NCBI RefSeq assembly: GCF_036669915.1
Contig: NC_089325.1
Location: 18,045,831-18,109,830 of the forward strand
DNA length: 64,000 nt
Direction of reading: 5' to 3'
Source: Pocillopora verrucosa
Lineage: Eukaryota > Cnidaria > Anthozoa > Scleractinia > Pocilloporidae
Position numbers and translations under genes: made by a program. This document shows, one piece after another, positions 1-11,529 of this stretch; positions within the stretch are counted from its first letter, which is position 1; every line of letters starts with the position of its first letter. Below the pieces are notes generated by a model, which saw only the letters and a program-made list of their open reading frames with translations, was not told the DNA's origin and searched no databases.

Positions 1-2308
1 GCAGCATCCACCGGTGCGGACATTTACATATTTACAGAAACATGGTTGACGGAACGTGACACTGCACATAGAGCTGAACTTACTCTGCCTGGTTTCAAGC
101 TGCTCGATCAACCGCGTCTTGGAAGGACTGGTGGTGGACTTGCACTCTTAATAAAGAGCGGCATAGATGCCAAGAAAATGGACGGTGGTGAGCGTAGATC
201 TTTCGAATTTTTTGAATGGACTCTGCGTTATGGTTCAAATAGCTTGAGAATTGCTGTCATCTATCGTATACCATATTCTCAAGCCCATCCAGTCACCACT
301 AGTGTTTTCTTTGATGAATTCATAACTTACCTCGAGTCGATCATCATGTCTCCTGAGCCGTTGCTGATAACGGGTGACTTCAATATTCATGTTGACGTAC
401 ATACTGACTCTGATGCTTCTCGTTTTCAAGATTTACTATCGTCTATGGGCCTTCAACAGCACGTGGATAAATCTACACATATATCTGGGCACACCTTAGA
501 CTTAATGATTACTCGTTGCTCGGATTCATTTCTTACAGCCAAACCTATGACTGACTACTTGTTTTCAGACCATTTTACTGTTCTTTGCGATCTTGCCTTA
601 AGTAAACCATCTCCCAAAACTGAGCAAATATCATATAGAAAACTGAAGGCAATCAAGATTGAGGATTTCAAACAAGATCTGTCTACCTCTGAGCTTTGTA
701 ATTACAGTCCAGATTCGCTTAACGATCTCGTTAAATGCTATAACGATACCTTGTCCCAAGTGCTCGAGCGACATGCTCCACTTCGATCCAAAGTTATACG
801 ATCTCGACCTCTGGTTCCTTGGTTCAATGAAGATATAAAAAATGCTCGCCGTGAAAAACGGAAAGCAGAAAGAAATGGCGACGCTCTGGCAAACACGACG
901 ATATGTTGTCATACAAAAAGATCAAGAATACGACAAATCGATTAATGAACGAAGCTCGAAGCCAATACTATCATGACTTCATTAATGATAACAGTTCAAA
1001 CCAAAAAAAGCTTGACATCCACTAACTGCTTCCCGTGATCACAAAAATGATAAATCTATCCCTCGTGGATGGTGTTTGCTGATGTCTGGAAATGTGCACT
1101 TGTTAAGCCGTTGCTCAAAAAAGCTGGTCTTGATCCACTTCTTAGTAACTACAGACCTGTTAGTAATTTGCCATGCATATCGAAGCTCACCGAAAAGGCG
1201 GTGTATAATCAACTTCATTTACACATGATAGACAACTCTGTTTATCCAGAAATGCAATCATCTTACAGAAAAGGACATAGTACCGAAACAGCGCTTCTTC
1301 GAGTTGTTAACGATATCTTAATGAAGATGAATTCACAAGAGGTCACTCTTCTTGTCATGTTGGATCTTAGTGCCGCCTTCGACACTGTTAATCATGATAT
1401 ACTGATCAAACGTCTACACGAAGAATTAGGTATTGCTGATTCTGCCCTGAGCTGGTTTGAGTCATATCTCCATAACAGGATGCAAAAAGTCGACATCGAG
1501 GGATCGATATCTAACCCATTCGATTTAGGCTGCGGAGTTTCTCAAGGGTCGTGTCTTGGACCGATTCTATTTATTATATATGCATCTAAGCTCTTTAAGA
1601 TCATTGAACACGAGCTTAGAAATATTCACACGAAGACAGTTTCCATACTTTAGTTCATGCGTTTATAACGAATAGATTAGATTATTGTAACAGTCTTTTG
1701 TATGGTGCCTCAAAGGAACTGATAGCTAAAGTACAACGTGTACAGAATGCAGCCGCAAGACTGCTATTGAACGTTGGAAGGTACTCACATATTACTCCTA
1801 TTCTATATGAGTTACACTGGCTTCCAATCCAGGCTCGCATTAAATTTAAAATTCTTCTACTTACTTTTAAAGCGGTTCATAATTTAACTCCGTCATATAT
1901 TAACAGCCTTATATCTATTAAATCAAAATCTTCTTATTGTCTTCGATCTAATGACGGTCTTTACTTAGAGCCCCCTAAGGGTAAGATGCTGAAGACATTT
2001 GGAGATCGGTCTTTTCAGGCAGCAGCACCATACTTATGGAACAGACTTCCTCATGAAATTAGAATGATTAAGTGTTTGGATAAATTTAAAAAAGCTATTA
2101 AAACGTTTCTGTTTAATGAAGCTTTTTGTAATCATTAACTCAGATATATTACATTAAAATAATTTATTCTTATATATTTTTAGCTACCATTACTATTGTA
2201 AATTTTATTTAGATATATAAGGTTTTTAATTTTTATTCAGTGTAAAGCACTATTGATCTGTACATGTAAATAGGGCTATACAAATAATAAATTATTATTA
2301 TTATTAAT
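1..2308 (+). mobile_element. CR1/L2-like non-LTR retrotransposon (LINE), internally deleted
   Basis: Remnant of the enzymatic ORF of a LINE that begins before the window. Residues read TETWL near base 37, then GDFNIH and SDHFTVLCDL, the signature blocks of the apurinic endonuclease domain (to 945). After frame disruption near 945-1069, a reverse-transcriptase part (1069-1640) shows NYRPVSNLP, LDLSAAFDTVNHDIL and GVSQGSCLGPILFIIYASKL. The sequence then jumps directly to the C-terminal region (HAFITNRLDYCNSLLYG, LHWLPIQARIKFKILLLTFK, LWNRLPHEIR; ending 2138). The segment between, which holds the catalytic YADD box, is missing. The 3' end is an AT-rich tail ending in (ATT)n near 2284-2306, typical of CR1/L2 elements. 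It cannot mobilise itself. Confidence 0.9.
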
Positions 2309-3687
2309 GAGGTTGATGGATCCATGACACAGAGGCGTTGGCCGTTTGCAGCATATTGACATGTTTGAGTCCACGTTGTTACGTTCCTTCCTTGAGCAGC
2401 ACTTTCCAAGATGACACAACTGCTGTTGGCTTTCTCGCAAATTGACATGTGATGTCTTCCTGAGCAAATGTGGCATTCCTTGCCCTGAGAGCAATCCCTT
2501 GCCAAATAAAGCAGCGACCCTCTCGTTTCAACAGATTTCTTCTGGCTTTGATGTCAGTGACTACACCACAACTCACGCTGGGGTGCCCTTGCTTACAGAA
2601 GGTACAGGTTACAGATCCCTCAGACTGATCAACAAGAGCTAAAGCTGATGAAAACTCTTTACTTTTCTTGATGGCCTGAGAAAGGCTTCTTAGAGGTAGA
2701 AGGATCAGTCAGGATCAGTCGCCCTCTCACTTCAATTTCATGGTCGAAGGTATTAAGTAAAACATCTAAGTCCCATTATGGTTGATCCATGGCCCTTGAA
2801 ATTATCAACGGCATATTTGGAGGTAATTTTTCCACGAGGGAGGGAATCAAAAGTTTCCCATATGATTCAGAGTTTATTTCCAAGGCTTGTAAAGCTTGAA
2901 CATGTGCCTCAACTTGATCGCAAAGAAGGCCTAGACATCTCAAATCATTGTCAATGCTTACAGCTGATATTTTGACTAATCCCTCCATGTGAGCATTAAT
3001 GATCACTTGGGGTTGCCAAATCATTTCTTTAGAAGGGCTTTAACTGACTTGTAATTTTTCGGTGTAAGCAGTAGCCCTTGAATGGCTTCTGCAGCTGGCC
3101 CTTCTAATGAATTTCCCAAATAATTAAATTTGTCAACATCTGATAAACCAGGGTTGTCATCGACTGCTCTTACAAATGAGTCCCAGAATGGATTGAAGGA
3201 AATGGGATTATCATAGAATTTCTTGAGATTAATCTTTGGCAGTTTTGCCTTCCCAATTTCAAGACTTTTGGTAAACAAATTAGAATTAGAGAGAGGAATT
3301 GGCTTATCTATATTTCTGGCCTTTTCAAGTTCAACTGCATTGAGAGTTTTGTCAATTTCCACTATCATCTGATGAATAGATTCTCTGAAGTTTCCAGTTT
3401 CCTTGATTTCATCTTTGATGTGCTCTTCTGTCATTAAAGCCACAATTTTGTCATCCTGGACTCCAAGGACATTGAGTTTTTCTGTAAGAGCAATCTGATA
3501 AGTATTCAATTGATTCACCAGAGGAGGTCCAAATTCATGGAGTAAGGCTTTTACCTTTTCCAGAGTCATCATAACCTATCCTTTATGTCCTCCTCTGATC
3601 TTTCTCTTCTTTTTCAGTTCTTCATCGCCCATTTTTCCAGAGAGAGTGAATTCTTCAGTGAGTTAATATTCCCAGGTCTCAGCACCA
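2309..3687 (-). mobile_element. BEL/Pao LTR-retrotransposon 5' region (PBS and gag), broken
   Basis: Read on the minus strand from 3687: a primer-binding-site-like stretch (TGGTGCTGAGACCTGGGAA, 3687-3669), then a gag start at 3572 (MMTLEKVKALLHEFG...). The gag carries the Pao-type (DUF1759-like) block FNPFWDSFVRAVDDNPGLSDV and KFNYLGNSLEGPAAEAIQGL. A frame change near 3021 continues as LCDQVEAHVQALQALEI, and a CCHC zinc knuckle (CSQGKECHICSGRHHMSIC) lies at about 2500-2440. The reading ends where the LINE (ATT)n tail begins, so the LINE interrupts this element. Pol is absent. Assignment rests on the gag and PBS motifs, the frameshifts on direct reading. Confidence 0.8.
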
Positions 3688-4020
3688 TGTAACCAATCAA
3701 TTTAAAGAAAAAGAGACTAGAATCCAAACTCCATAGAAAATATGTATTAAACTTGTTAAATGAACCATAACATTTGGCTAAAATAAAAACTCTGAAACTT
3801 CTTTGAATTTCAAACAAAGGAGAACAAATTTACACAAATGAAAGCTCTAAACAACTTAAACTCTGTGAAAACAAACTAAAAGTACACGAAAAATGTCCAT
3901 GTCAGTTTCCTAATGTCAAGGTTGAAGTTCTTTAACGTGATTGGCTAATTTGTGAAATCACACACACTGCACACGAATACAAAAAGAAAATGAAGGGGGG
4001 AGAGGAAGAGAAAAATTGTA
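3688..4020 (-). repeat. 5' LTR of the BEL/Pao element (truncated)
   Basis: Directly upstream (minus sense) of the primer-binding site. Read on the minus strand it aligns over about 330 bases with plus-strand sequence at 16755-17070, for example CCAATCACGTTAAAGAACT, CTTGACATT..GAAACTGAC and TTTATTTTAGCCAAATG. The downstream boundary ends in ..TTACA just before the PBS, as expected for an LTR. The outer end is lost where the DIRS-like fragment begins. Confidence 0.7.
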
Positions 4021-4745
4021 ACTTGAAATTTAAAAAAATGAAAGACATTTTCTACAATCTGATATCCAAAATCCACGTAGCAACTGACATGTCCCCAATA
4101 GCAGCTGGAGGGTATTTCTGTGTAGACTGGTACTACTATCACTTTGTTTCAGATAGCCCAGTGTGGGACTCACTTCACATCAATAACAAGGAAGCCCTGG
4201 CAATAGGTCTTGCAGCTAAATGATGAAATAGGCTCTGGTCTGACCCACACATTATCATTTACAGTGATAACCAAGCCGCTGTACAGATGATCAACAAGGG
4301 CATGACTGCTTACACCCTAATCATGCAAGACTTGGCTTTTGGCAATTTACAATTTCCACATCACCGCTGTTTATGTAGAGGGCATCCATAATACTATTGC
4401 CGATGCTATTTCATGACTGCACGAGTGTGAGGAACAATTCACTTTCTACTCATTTCTCTGTGATGCTTCTTCCCCTGTGGTCGCAAATGCTATTCTGCTT
4501 GCATCACATGTCTTCATGCACAACTATTCATCTCTTGCAGGTCAGCAAGACCCTAAATTGGCAGTACAACTCAACCACGAGGTCCAGAAATTCTGATCAC
4601 AGCTCTTCGCCAAGTCTACTAAGGCAACCTATAAAACCCATCGCAATACCTATCTCTGCTTCTGCTTCTATATGGGCTACCCCCCCACTTCCAGTGCAAT
4701 CTGCCCATCTTCTTCAGTAAGCTGCATTTTTAGCCTGATCACATT
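4021..4745 (+). mobile_element. DIRS-like tyrosine-recombinase retrotransposon fragment
   Basis: Broken coding remnant in several frames. It reads ISKIHVATDMSPIAAGGYF, NNKEALAIGLAAK, then (after a stop) YSDNQAAVQMINKG and FHITAVYVEGIHNTIADAIS, which is the RNase H domain layout of DIRS/Ngaro pol proteins. It continues with LAVQLNHEVQKF*SQLFAK and STKATYKTHRNTYLCFC, resembling the N-terminal core-binding part of the tyrosine recombinase that follows RNase H in these elements. Several stops and frameshifts make it inactive. No terminal repeats are seen. Confidence 0.65.
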
Positions 4746-5290
4746 GTCCCATTCTAATTAGGTTTGGGCTATTGTATTTTACAGGGTTTTAATTGTATAT
4801 GTCAATAAAGGTTATATGTTTATCAGTAACACTTTGTAAAAAAGAATGCCAGAACCCCAACCTTGTGTCTGCCTTGTGGTTTAGTTAAGCTTACATAACA
4901 CTTAAAGCTCTGTGCAACTCAAACTCAAATAATTCTGAGAATCAAGTTGGTCACATGCATTCTGCAGTTTCTTAAGCATATACTTTACAATGAAATAAAT
5001 CTATCAGTAAGGTTTCAAGATTATTTTAGTCATGTTTGGGAACATTCTGATCCTGCTTTCTTATGAATGTATCAGGTGAATGTATCATGGGTAATTGCTT
5101 GATTGGCAGAAAAACCAACAAATGTATTATGGAAACTTCTATGAATTCAATTTCTTACTTTTTTTCTAGCAACAAAGGCAACTGTGATTTTGCATGTCTC
5201 ATAAATGGAATGCCCTGTTTTGAGTTTGCGTTGGAAATGTGATAATGTGATGATGCTGTAAAAAAGATGTGAAGAGGAGGTTATTCTGTT
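4746..5290. other. Intergenic, no gene seen
   Basis: AT-rich sequence with no ORF of interest and no splice-joined coding signal that I could recognise. Confidence 0.5.
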
Positions 5291-5294
5291 TGAG

Positions 5295-5680
5295 TTACTT
5301 ATAAGATCTTAGAAGGAATCTTAATAAGATTCAAACAAGAATCAGTGTTAAGATTCTAAAGAAATTTCTTGTACAAAACCTATAAGAATCCCATAAGAAT
5401 CTTATAGGATACCTGAGTGAATCTTGTAAGAATCTTACAGAGATCTCACAAGAATCTTGTTATGAATTTTGTAGGAGTGTGGGTAAGATCCTGTTAAGAT
5501 TCTAAGATCTTGCTAGGAATCTTATAAGATTTGGTAAGAACCTTAATAAAATCCTTCTAAGAATCCTGTAAGAATCTTGTAAGAATATTTTAAGATTCTT
5601 ATAAGATTCTTATGAGAATCTTACAAGAATCTTGCTAAGATCCTATTAAGATTCCTATCAAGAACCTTAATATGATTTCT
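5295..5680. repeat. Cluster of short palindromic AAGAATCTT / TTATAAGATT motifs
   Basis: About 380 bases built almost entirely from variants of a 9-14 base motif in both orientations (AAGAATCTTGTA, AATCTTATAAGATT, TTAAGATTCT). More than twenty imperfect copies are visible. The spacing is irregular, so this is not a simple tandem satellite, and many neighbouring copies could pair as hairpins. No coding potential. Confidence 0.8.
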
Positions 5681-5689
5681 ATTTGGGAA

Positions 5690-8600
5690 GTACACAGCCC
5701 CAACAGCCAAGGTAAGTTCAATTATATTACAAGCTTCAAATATGTTGTGGTGACATGTATTTGGCAAGACTTATGGTGTATTTTCTGGAATTTTGCAGGT
5801 TTTATTGAATTTCACAGGATTTACATGAAATTCATGACTGTATGACTGCACAAAATATCAGAAACTCTGTATCAGTAACCTTCTTCAAAAGTGATAACTA
5901 GCCAGAAACAAAATTTGTCCTTTTACTTGAATAACCCTACTCTTTAACAATTGGCAATTAATAATGATGTTTTAATGCATTTCATTTTGTAAAGTATCCA
6001 AAGAATTTATGAAATGAATCATGGCTGATAAATATTTGGTACCTATCTAAGAGCAATAGCAAATCACTTGTTTATTTACTTACCTTCAATGCTGTTTCTT
6101 TTCAAGTGCTTTCATGATTAACTGATGATAGCTTTCCATGACTCAAATATTGAACAGCAGGTGAAGAAATGATGGTGAAGGTTCACTTTGCAGAATTGAC
6201 ACAACCAACCACAACCACAACTTAGCAGCAATCCTTTTGATTTAATACCATAGAATCAGTTGGTTTACCCATAGAGAAAAGAGCTCTTTCAACATAATCC
6301 AGATTTTCTGCAAGGGAAACACAAAACATGCTGGGATATTGTTGTCACATTGACTATAAAGGTCTACCTGCATATGGTAAAGTCCATTCACATCATAAAA
6401 AAACATCGACAGGTTAAAAAGTGTTCTGCTGAGGAAACATTTACCCTCTTCACATCCCTACACTTAGATGAATGTACCAAATCTGATTTTGGGAAAATCC
6501 CATCGACACATTCATAAAATACGTCCATAAATCATCCTTCATGTGTTATGTGGAAAGGGCAAAGGGTACTGTATTTACCTGCCATTAAGCCACACCGGTG
6601 TATAGGTTGCACCCCAAACTTTTGAATAATTTTGGTGGAAATAATAATTAGCTAATTGTGATCAGAAATGGTGTAGCTGTCATGATGAAATCTCGTAATG
6701 AAATCCATCAACAAAAAAAAGTTGTAAAATTTTTATTAAGCTAGATTAGAATAAAATGACGAAGATGCTACAGTTTGCCATACAGAGAAATGAGAAACAG
6801 AGTAACAAGAAATGGGTAACCACACTGAGATTCCATGACTGTTTGGAAGCTTTTGGAGCAATCTCACTAAGAGGGACACAAATCACCTTACAAATCACTG
6901 ATTGCTTCTGACCTTTAACATGCAAATTTTCACCTTAAACTTCTTTTTAGGGTTTATTCTCAGTATCATTGAACAAAAAATACTAGGACTTTAAAAATAC
7001 AAATTCATCACTAATTTGAATTTTAATTGTTTGCAATCTGATGTGAAAAACGAGTTGTGGGAACAGTTAAAGATTGTTGGCTGATTAATTTAATTCAATA
7101 ATCTTATGTCCACATTAGTGCCTGGATTGATGGATATCGGCTTTGTTAAACACTTTAAAGGACCAAAATAATTATTCCCTTTTCAAAATTAATGGAATTG
7201 ACTGCTGCATATCTTTAATTTCACTCAGTTAAAAAAGGAAACTTGCAGTCACAATGAATATGTATTCCAAGGTATATCATTTGGACAAAGGAGACTTGGT
7301 GCCAAAATGTTTGTAGCTGCCTTTAAGCTGTACCCCTAATGTTTATCCTATTTTACACGATAAAAAACTGCTGCCAGTCTAAGGGTAAAGATGGTAATAA
7401 AATGGCATAATCACAATTGCCAAATTTCAAATTTGGATTTACAGTTTTAAAGCCAAACTAGGACTTAAATCTTCATTGTCCTATATGTATTTACAATAGA
7501 GGTGTTTGTTAATCGTAATGCAACAAACCAAATATTTAGCAATTACTGGCAAAAAGTGAAGGGATTATTCTTAAATAATCCCCTCTGCTTTATCATGGGC
7601 ATTATTTGAAATCATTCTCAATGAGCCTGAGGATGATTATTCTTTAATTATACTGTTATTGTTCAGCTGATTATCAGACTTTCTGCATTTTGTTACATTT
7701 TCCACTTCACAACTTTAAAAAAACTGGCCAATTTTGGAAATTAGTGCTTCAGTGTGTTATTGACAGGTCAGTTTCACAGATGGAAAGATAAGTACACACA
7801 AATCATCCCTCAAACTGACATCAGCTCACAATACTCTGGTCCAACCCATAAAACAACTTTTATCGCGATGCAATCAATCAATTCTTTATTCAAACTAGTT
7901 TAAAAAATAACACAATTCCATTAAATACTTCAAGACACTGCACTGTCTCTTAAATAAAACCAAAATCGAAAACAAATTCTGCCATTTTTTTTTTCAAAAG
8001 GTATCAATAAGTGAGCTGAGAACTTTTGCCAGAGATTGGTGACATCCATCACTTTTCCAGATGACACTGAGTGATAACCACTGGTCTTTCTCTCGGATAA
8101 ATCATATGTCAACAAAAATTTCTTGGCTAGCATGGCTTGTACGCATTTGGTTCCAGTTCATGCAAGGCTTTGTCTTACAAAAATCCTGCCAGACTACCCA
8201 ATGCACATCAGTGCAGACAGTTTTTTTTCATTAATTGAAATTAATTATTGCAAGGCAATAAGCCTTTCTTTGAGAAATTAATGAAGAAAGGAAAAGCAAA
8301 CCAGTAAATGGTCCCAAAATGTTTGCAACACCATATTTTTGGCTCCTTTGATTCATTTCCAGTTTTCTCTTATTTGTCATACTGTTACTAACCATGCCAT
8401 TAAAAGTCAGTCACAAGTGACCCAAAATCTTTTTGTGTGAGTGGATGTAATTGTTCTGAATCCCATAATGAACAGCATGAGGGTGTTGTCAAAGTCAGCC
8501 TAAACTGTTCTGTCAGATTAAAATTATGATTGATTGTCCAAACCTTTTAAAAGTTTTGTCTTGCATATCTACAACAAGGTTTTTTATTCCCTAAATCTCC

Positions 8601-8750
8601 ATTCCTACCCCTCCCACTTCATGACAGCCCTACAGGGTGTAATGCTCCAAACCCAGAAAAAATTCCAGTTATGATGAGTTAACAACCGTGTAAAAATAGC
8701 AAGTTAAAATATTAAATTAAAATATATCTTTTAAATTGCCGTTATCCCAA
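5690..8750. other. Intergenic, AT-rich, probable transposon debris
   Basis: No gene recognised. Around 6571-6650 and again around 7310-7345 there are related stretches (GCCATTAAGCCACACCGG.., GGTTGCACCCCAAACTTT; GCCTTTAAGCTGTACCCC) that resemble the ends of a degraded DNA transposon. Short ORFs, including 7930-8133 on the minus strand, look fortuitous. Confidence 0.4.
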
Positions 8751-8754
8751 ATTT

Positions 8755-8779
8755 AAATGCATGCTACAAGCATGCATTT
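8755..8779. repeat. Perfect hairpin, 10-bp stem and 5-base loop
   Basis: AAATGCATGC, loop TACAA, GCATGCATTT. The stem is a perfect inverted repeat. No T-run follows and the context is eukaryotic, so there is no reason to call it a terminator. Function unknown. Confidence 0.85.
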
Positions 8780-8789
8780 GTTACAAGGT

Positions 8790-11020
8790 GGCTCTGTAAC
8801 AACCTTCGGCCCGGTTGTATATAACACTGTCTTTCCTACCACGTAAACGATCTGCAGGTCTGTCAGCCATTTCCTTTCGATCGTTGAATTGCTCGGTAAA
8901 AGAACTTCAAAAGATCCAATAGACTTGTTATATACTAAATGAACCTATGGTGTTGAATTCCAAACACATTCAGAGTTGGAAGGAAGCGAAAGGAAAGCTG
9001 AATACCGTGGAATCCTGGTCGGTTCAAACATTCCGCCATCTTGGAACGAGTCGGTCAGTCACGTTAAGAACTTGCGCACTGGGTGTTCGTTTGAGCGTCA
9101 AATCGGTAACGTTCCCAGTACATCTAGAGTCCGATTTCGCAATTACTCGTATGATTACAGACCGCATTGGACGACATGAATTACTGATACCGTTACTTAA
9201 TCCACAAGAAGTATAGCGTTTTGTTGTAATAACCGACAGTCACAAGTTGTTTTGGCCTGTTTCCTGCGAGTTTTGATAAATCGAAGGGCCTTACCTCTTG
9301 TCGAAGACAATTTCCTGAAGGTTAGGGTTAGGGTTTTTTTCCTTGACAGCACGCAAACATAATGGCTTCCAAGCGAAGAATGCCTTATTCATTGTAATCC
9401 TTAAAAAAAAAAAAAAAAAACACATTTAAAAGGTCATGTCATTTTGAGTTTATTTTTAACCAGTTTTACTCTGTCCTTCTCTTAACTTTCTCTCTAGTTC
9501 GCTCTTTACTTCAGGTCATACTGTTGATCTCAGTCCATAAATTGCGTTGTCTAATGTAAAGATATTCAGTGCATGGAATCTGCAACAGTTCCCTCGGGTT
9601 CAGAGAAATTGCCTCATTCGACGTCAGTTTTACGGCGGAAGAAAGAAAATATTCTCAGGCACAATCAAAGGGAATAAACATTTTAATTATAACAACTTTT
9701 CAAATTTTTAACACTAATTTTAATTTAGTTACAGTGAATTTCCTTGTCCTTTAAAAGTGAACAGAGAAAAGAAACCTGCGTAGATTATTAATTAAAGTGT
9801 GTGACAGTCAAAAGATTGACGATTACTCCTATTCATCTACGAAAACAGACCTTTCCGTGAGCTATGATTGAAAAAATATTACGTAGCGTTCGTGCGGTGA
9901 CTGAATTTTGAAATGCTAAATGCCAAAAAATCGGAGATAGTTACTTTTTGTCTTACCTTGTGGGGGTGTGATTCCGAGATCTTGTGAGTTATTCCAAAGC
10001 CGTTATAGTCGATCGTTCTTTGTGGAAATTATCACACCATGGTAAACTCATCTGGCTAGAATTTGCAGAAACTGTAGATAAGTTTCATTTTTCTGTTCCT
10101 TTCTCGGAAGTTTTCCTCAGCGGTAGTGTGTGTGTACAACTAAGTACTTTTCCTTCCTTTGCTCTCTGGCCTTCCACTAAGACATTCTCGGGAAACGATA
10201 TGAAATAAGGAAACAAACTGTTCTCTTTCCTTATTAAGTGCAATAGGAACCTGTTAAGAAAAATTCCCAAGCTGAGATAAGATCCGCACACAAACGAACT
10301 CGCGCACACGAATTTCACGATACACTTAAGTTTGGTCAGGTTTAAAAAGAAAATTTCGTCTCCTCGAGAGTAGATTCTGGGGCAAAGAAAAAGGAACAAA
10401 TGTTGCAGATGCTATAGAAAACAAAAGCCGAAGGTACAAAACCTATAAGCAAGACATACAAACCTTATCGACGTTTTTCATATATAAGAAACGGCAAAAC
10501 TTGAACTTGGACGCAAACTGAATTAAAACTAAACGTGCAAGGTACAAAATATTCCTAACGAAGGATGTTTTAGTGCATAAGAGTCCCTTGTGACCTAACG
10601 CATGGTAGTTCGTGCATAAAACGAAGACAAAGAATAGAAAAGAACTACTAATTAAAAAGATGCTAATCCACATACCGTAGTAACAACCACGCTAAGATAA
10701 GATAGGATGGATCGACCATTTAGCTCAAACTGTTGTTATTCAAATTGAGGCCAGGAAATGTGCGTGCAATTCCTGCACAGGCATCCTGCACGAAGCATAC
10801 CACTGTTTAGAGATATTTTTAGTCAAATCAAAATTAAAGAAGCCATTTAGACTTGATCTTGTTCTCAGTTGTTATATTTAACTGCTGTAAATGGACGAGA
10901 TGGGACTACTTTGGATCTAGTTTTTAATATCATCATTTTAAGTAACATCGCGCAAATGGAACAAAAGTTCAATCACCGACACGTGCATATCAACAATCGC
11001 CTATAGATTTTGAAGGATTA
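8790..11020. other. Intergenic, no supported gene
   Basis: Includes a modestly GC-richer patch (8800-9240) with a short ORF I could not relate to anything, a TTAGGGTTAGGG dimer near 9319, an 18-base poly(A) run ending at 9420, and otherwise unremarkable AT-rich DNA. Confidence 0.4.
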
Positions 11021-11024
11021 CACT

Positions 11025-11512
11025 CTTTATTACACCCATTTTGAAATCACTGGTGCTCCCTGTAATCTGATTGGCTCTAATTGGTGCGATTTATTCACGA
11101 ATAGCACCATTTTTTGCTTTAAATCGCATCTTTTTCCCAACCAATGAGGAGGCTACACTAAAAACAAAACAACCAATAAGATTTCAAGGCTTGTTTAAAG
11201 TAACCAATCAAATTGCAGTAAAATGTGAGACAAAGAATATCATGTAGCAAAATTTGCTTCTTTGCTTCCAAAACTGTTATTTTTTCTCCCAAAAAAATTG
11301 ATGAATTTAATTTTAAACCAGCTCAGTACTGCATCAATAAAATATTTTAACTGAGCAAGTCCTGTATTTGAGCGATATCAAAATGGATGTAATAAAGTGG
11401 TAATTGAACCTCGTGTCGTACAATTTTGGTCTGATATCATACTTGTGATTTCAAATCGATTTCCATTTCCATTTTGAAATCGAACATATGATTTCAACCC
11501 AAATTGCACCAA
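11025..11512. repeat. MITE-like TIR element, copy 1
   Basis: Shares near-continuous similarity with 49350-49790 in the same orientation (TGATTGGCTCTAATTG, GCGATTTATTCACGAAT, CTACACTAAAAACAAAACAA). A core of about 373 bases (11025-11397) is bounded by inverted termini: CTTTATTACACCCATTTTGA at the left, and a right end whose complement reads CTTTATTACATCCATTTTGA. Similarity continues for about 60-110 bases beyond the right terminus (ATTGAACC..GTGTCGT.CAATTTTG), so the family's true end may lie further out. No coding capacity. Confidence 0.8.
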
Positions 11513-11529
11513 ACTGTAACCAAACTGTA

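Noticed and set aside
8947..9216. 89-codon plus-strand ORF with an ATG
   Set aside because: A second frame is also open over the same bases, no splice signals or family motifs are seen, and nothing flanking supports a gene.
9319..9336. GGTTAGGGTTAGGG, telomere-like
   Set aside because: Only two and a half units; too short to call an interstitial telomeric repeat.
10085..10399. 104-codon minus-strand ORF
   Set aside because: No conserved motif, and its composition mirrors the AT-rich surroundings.
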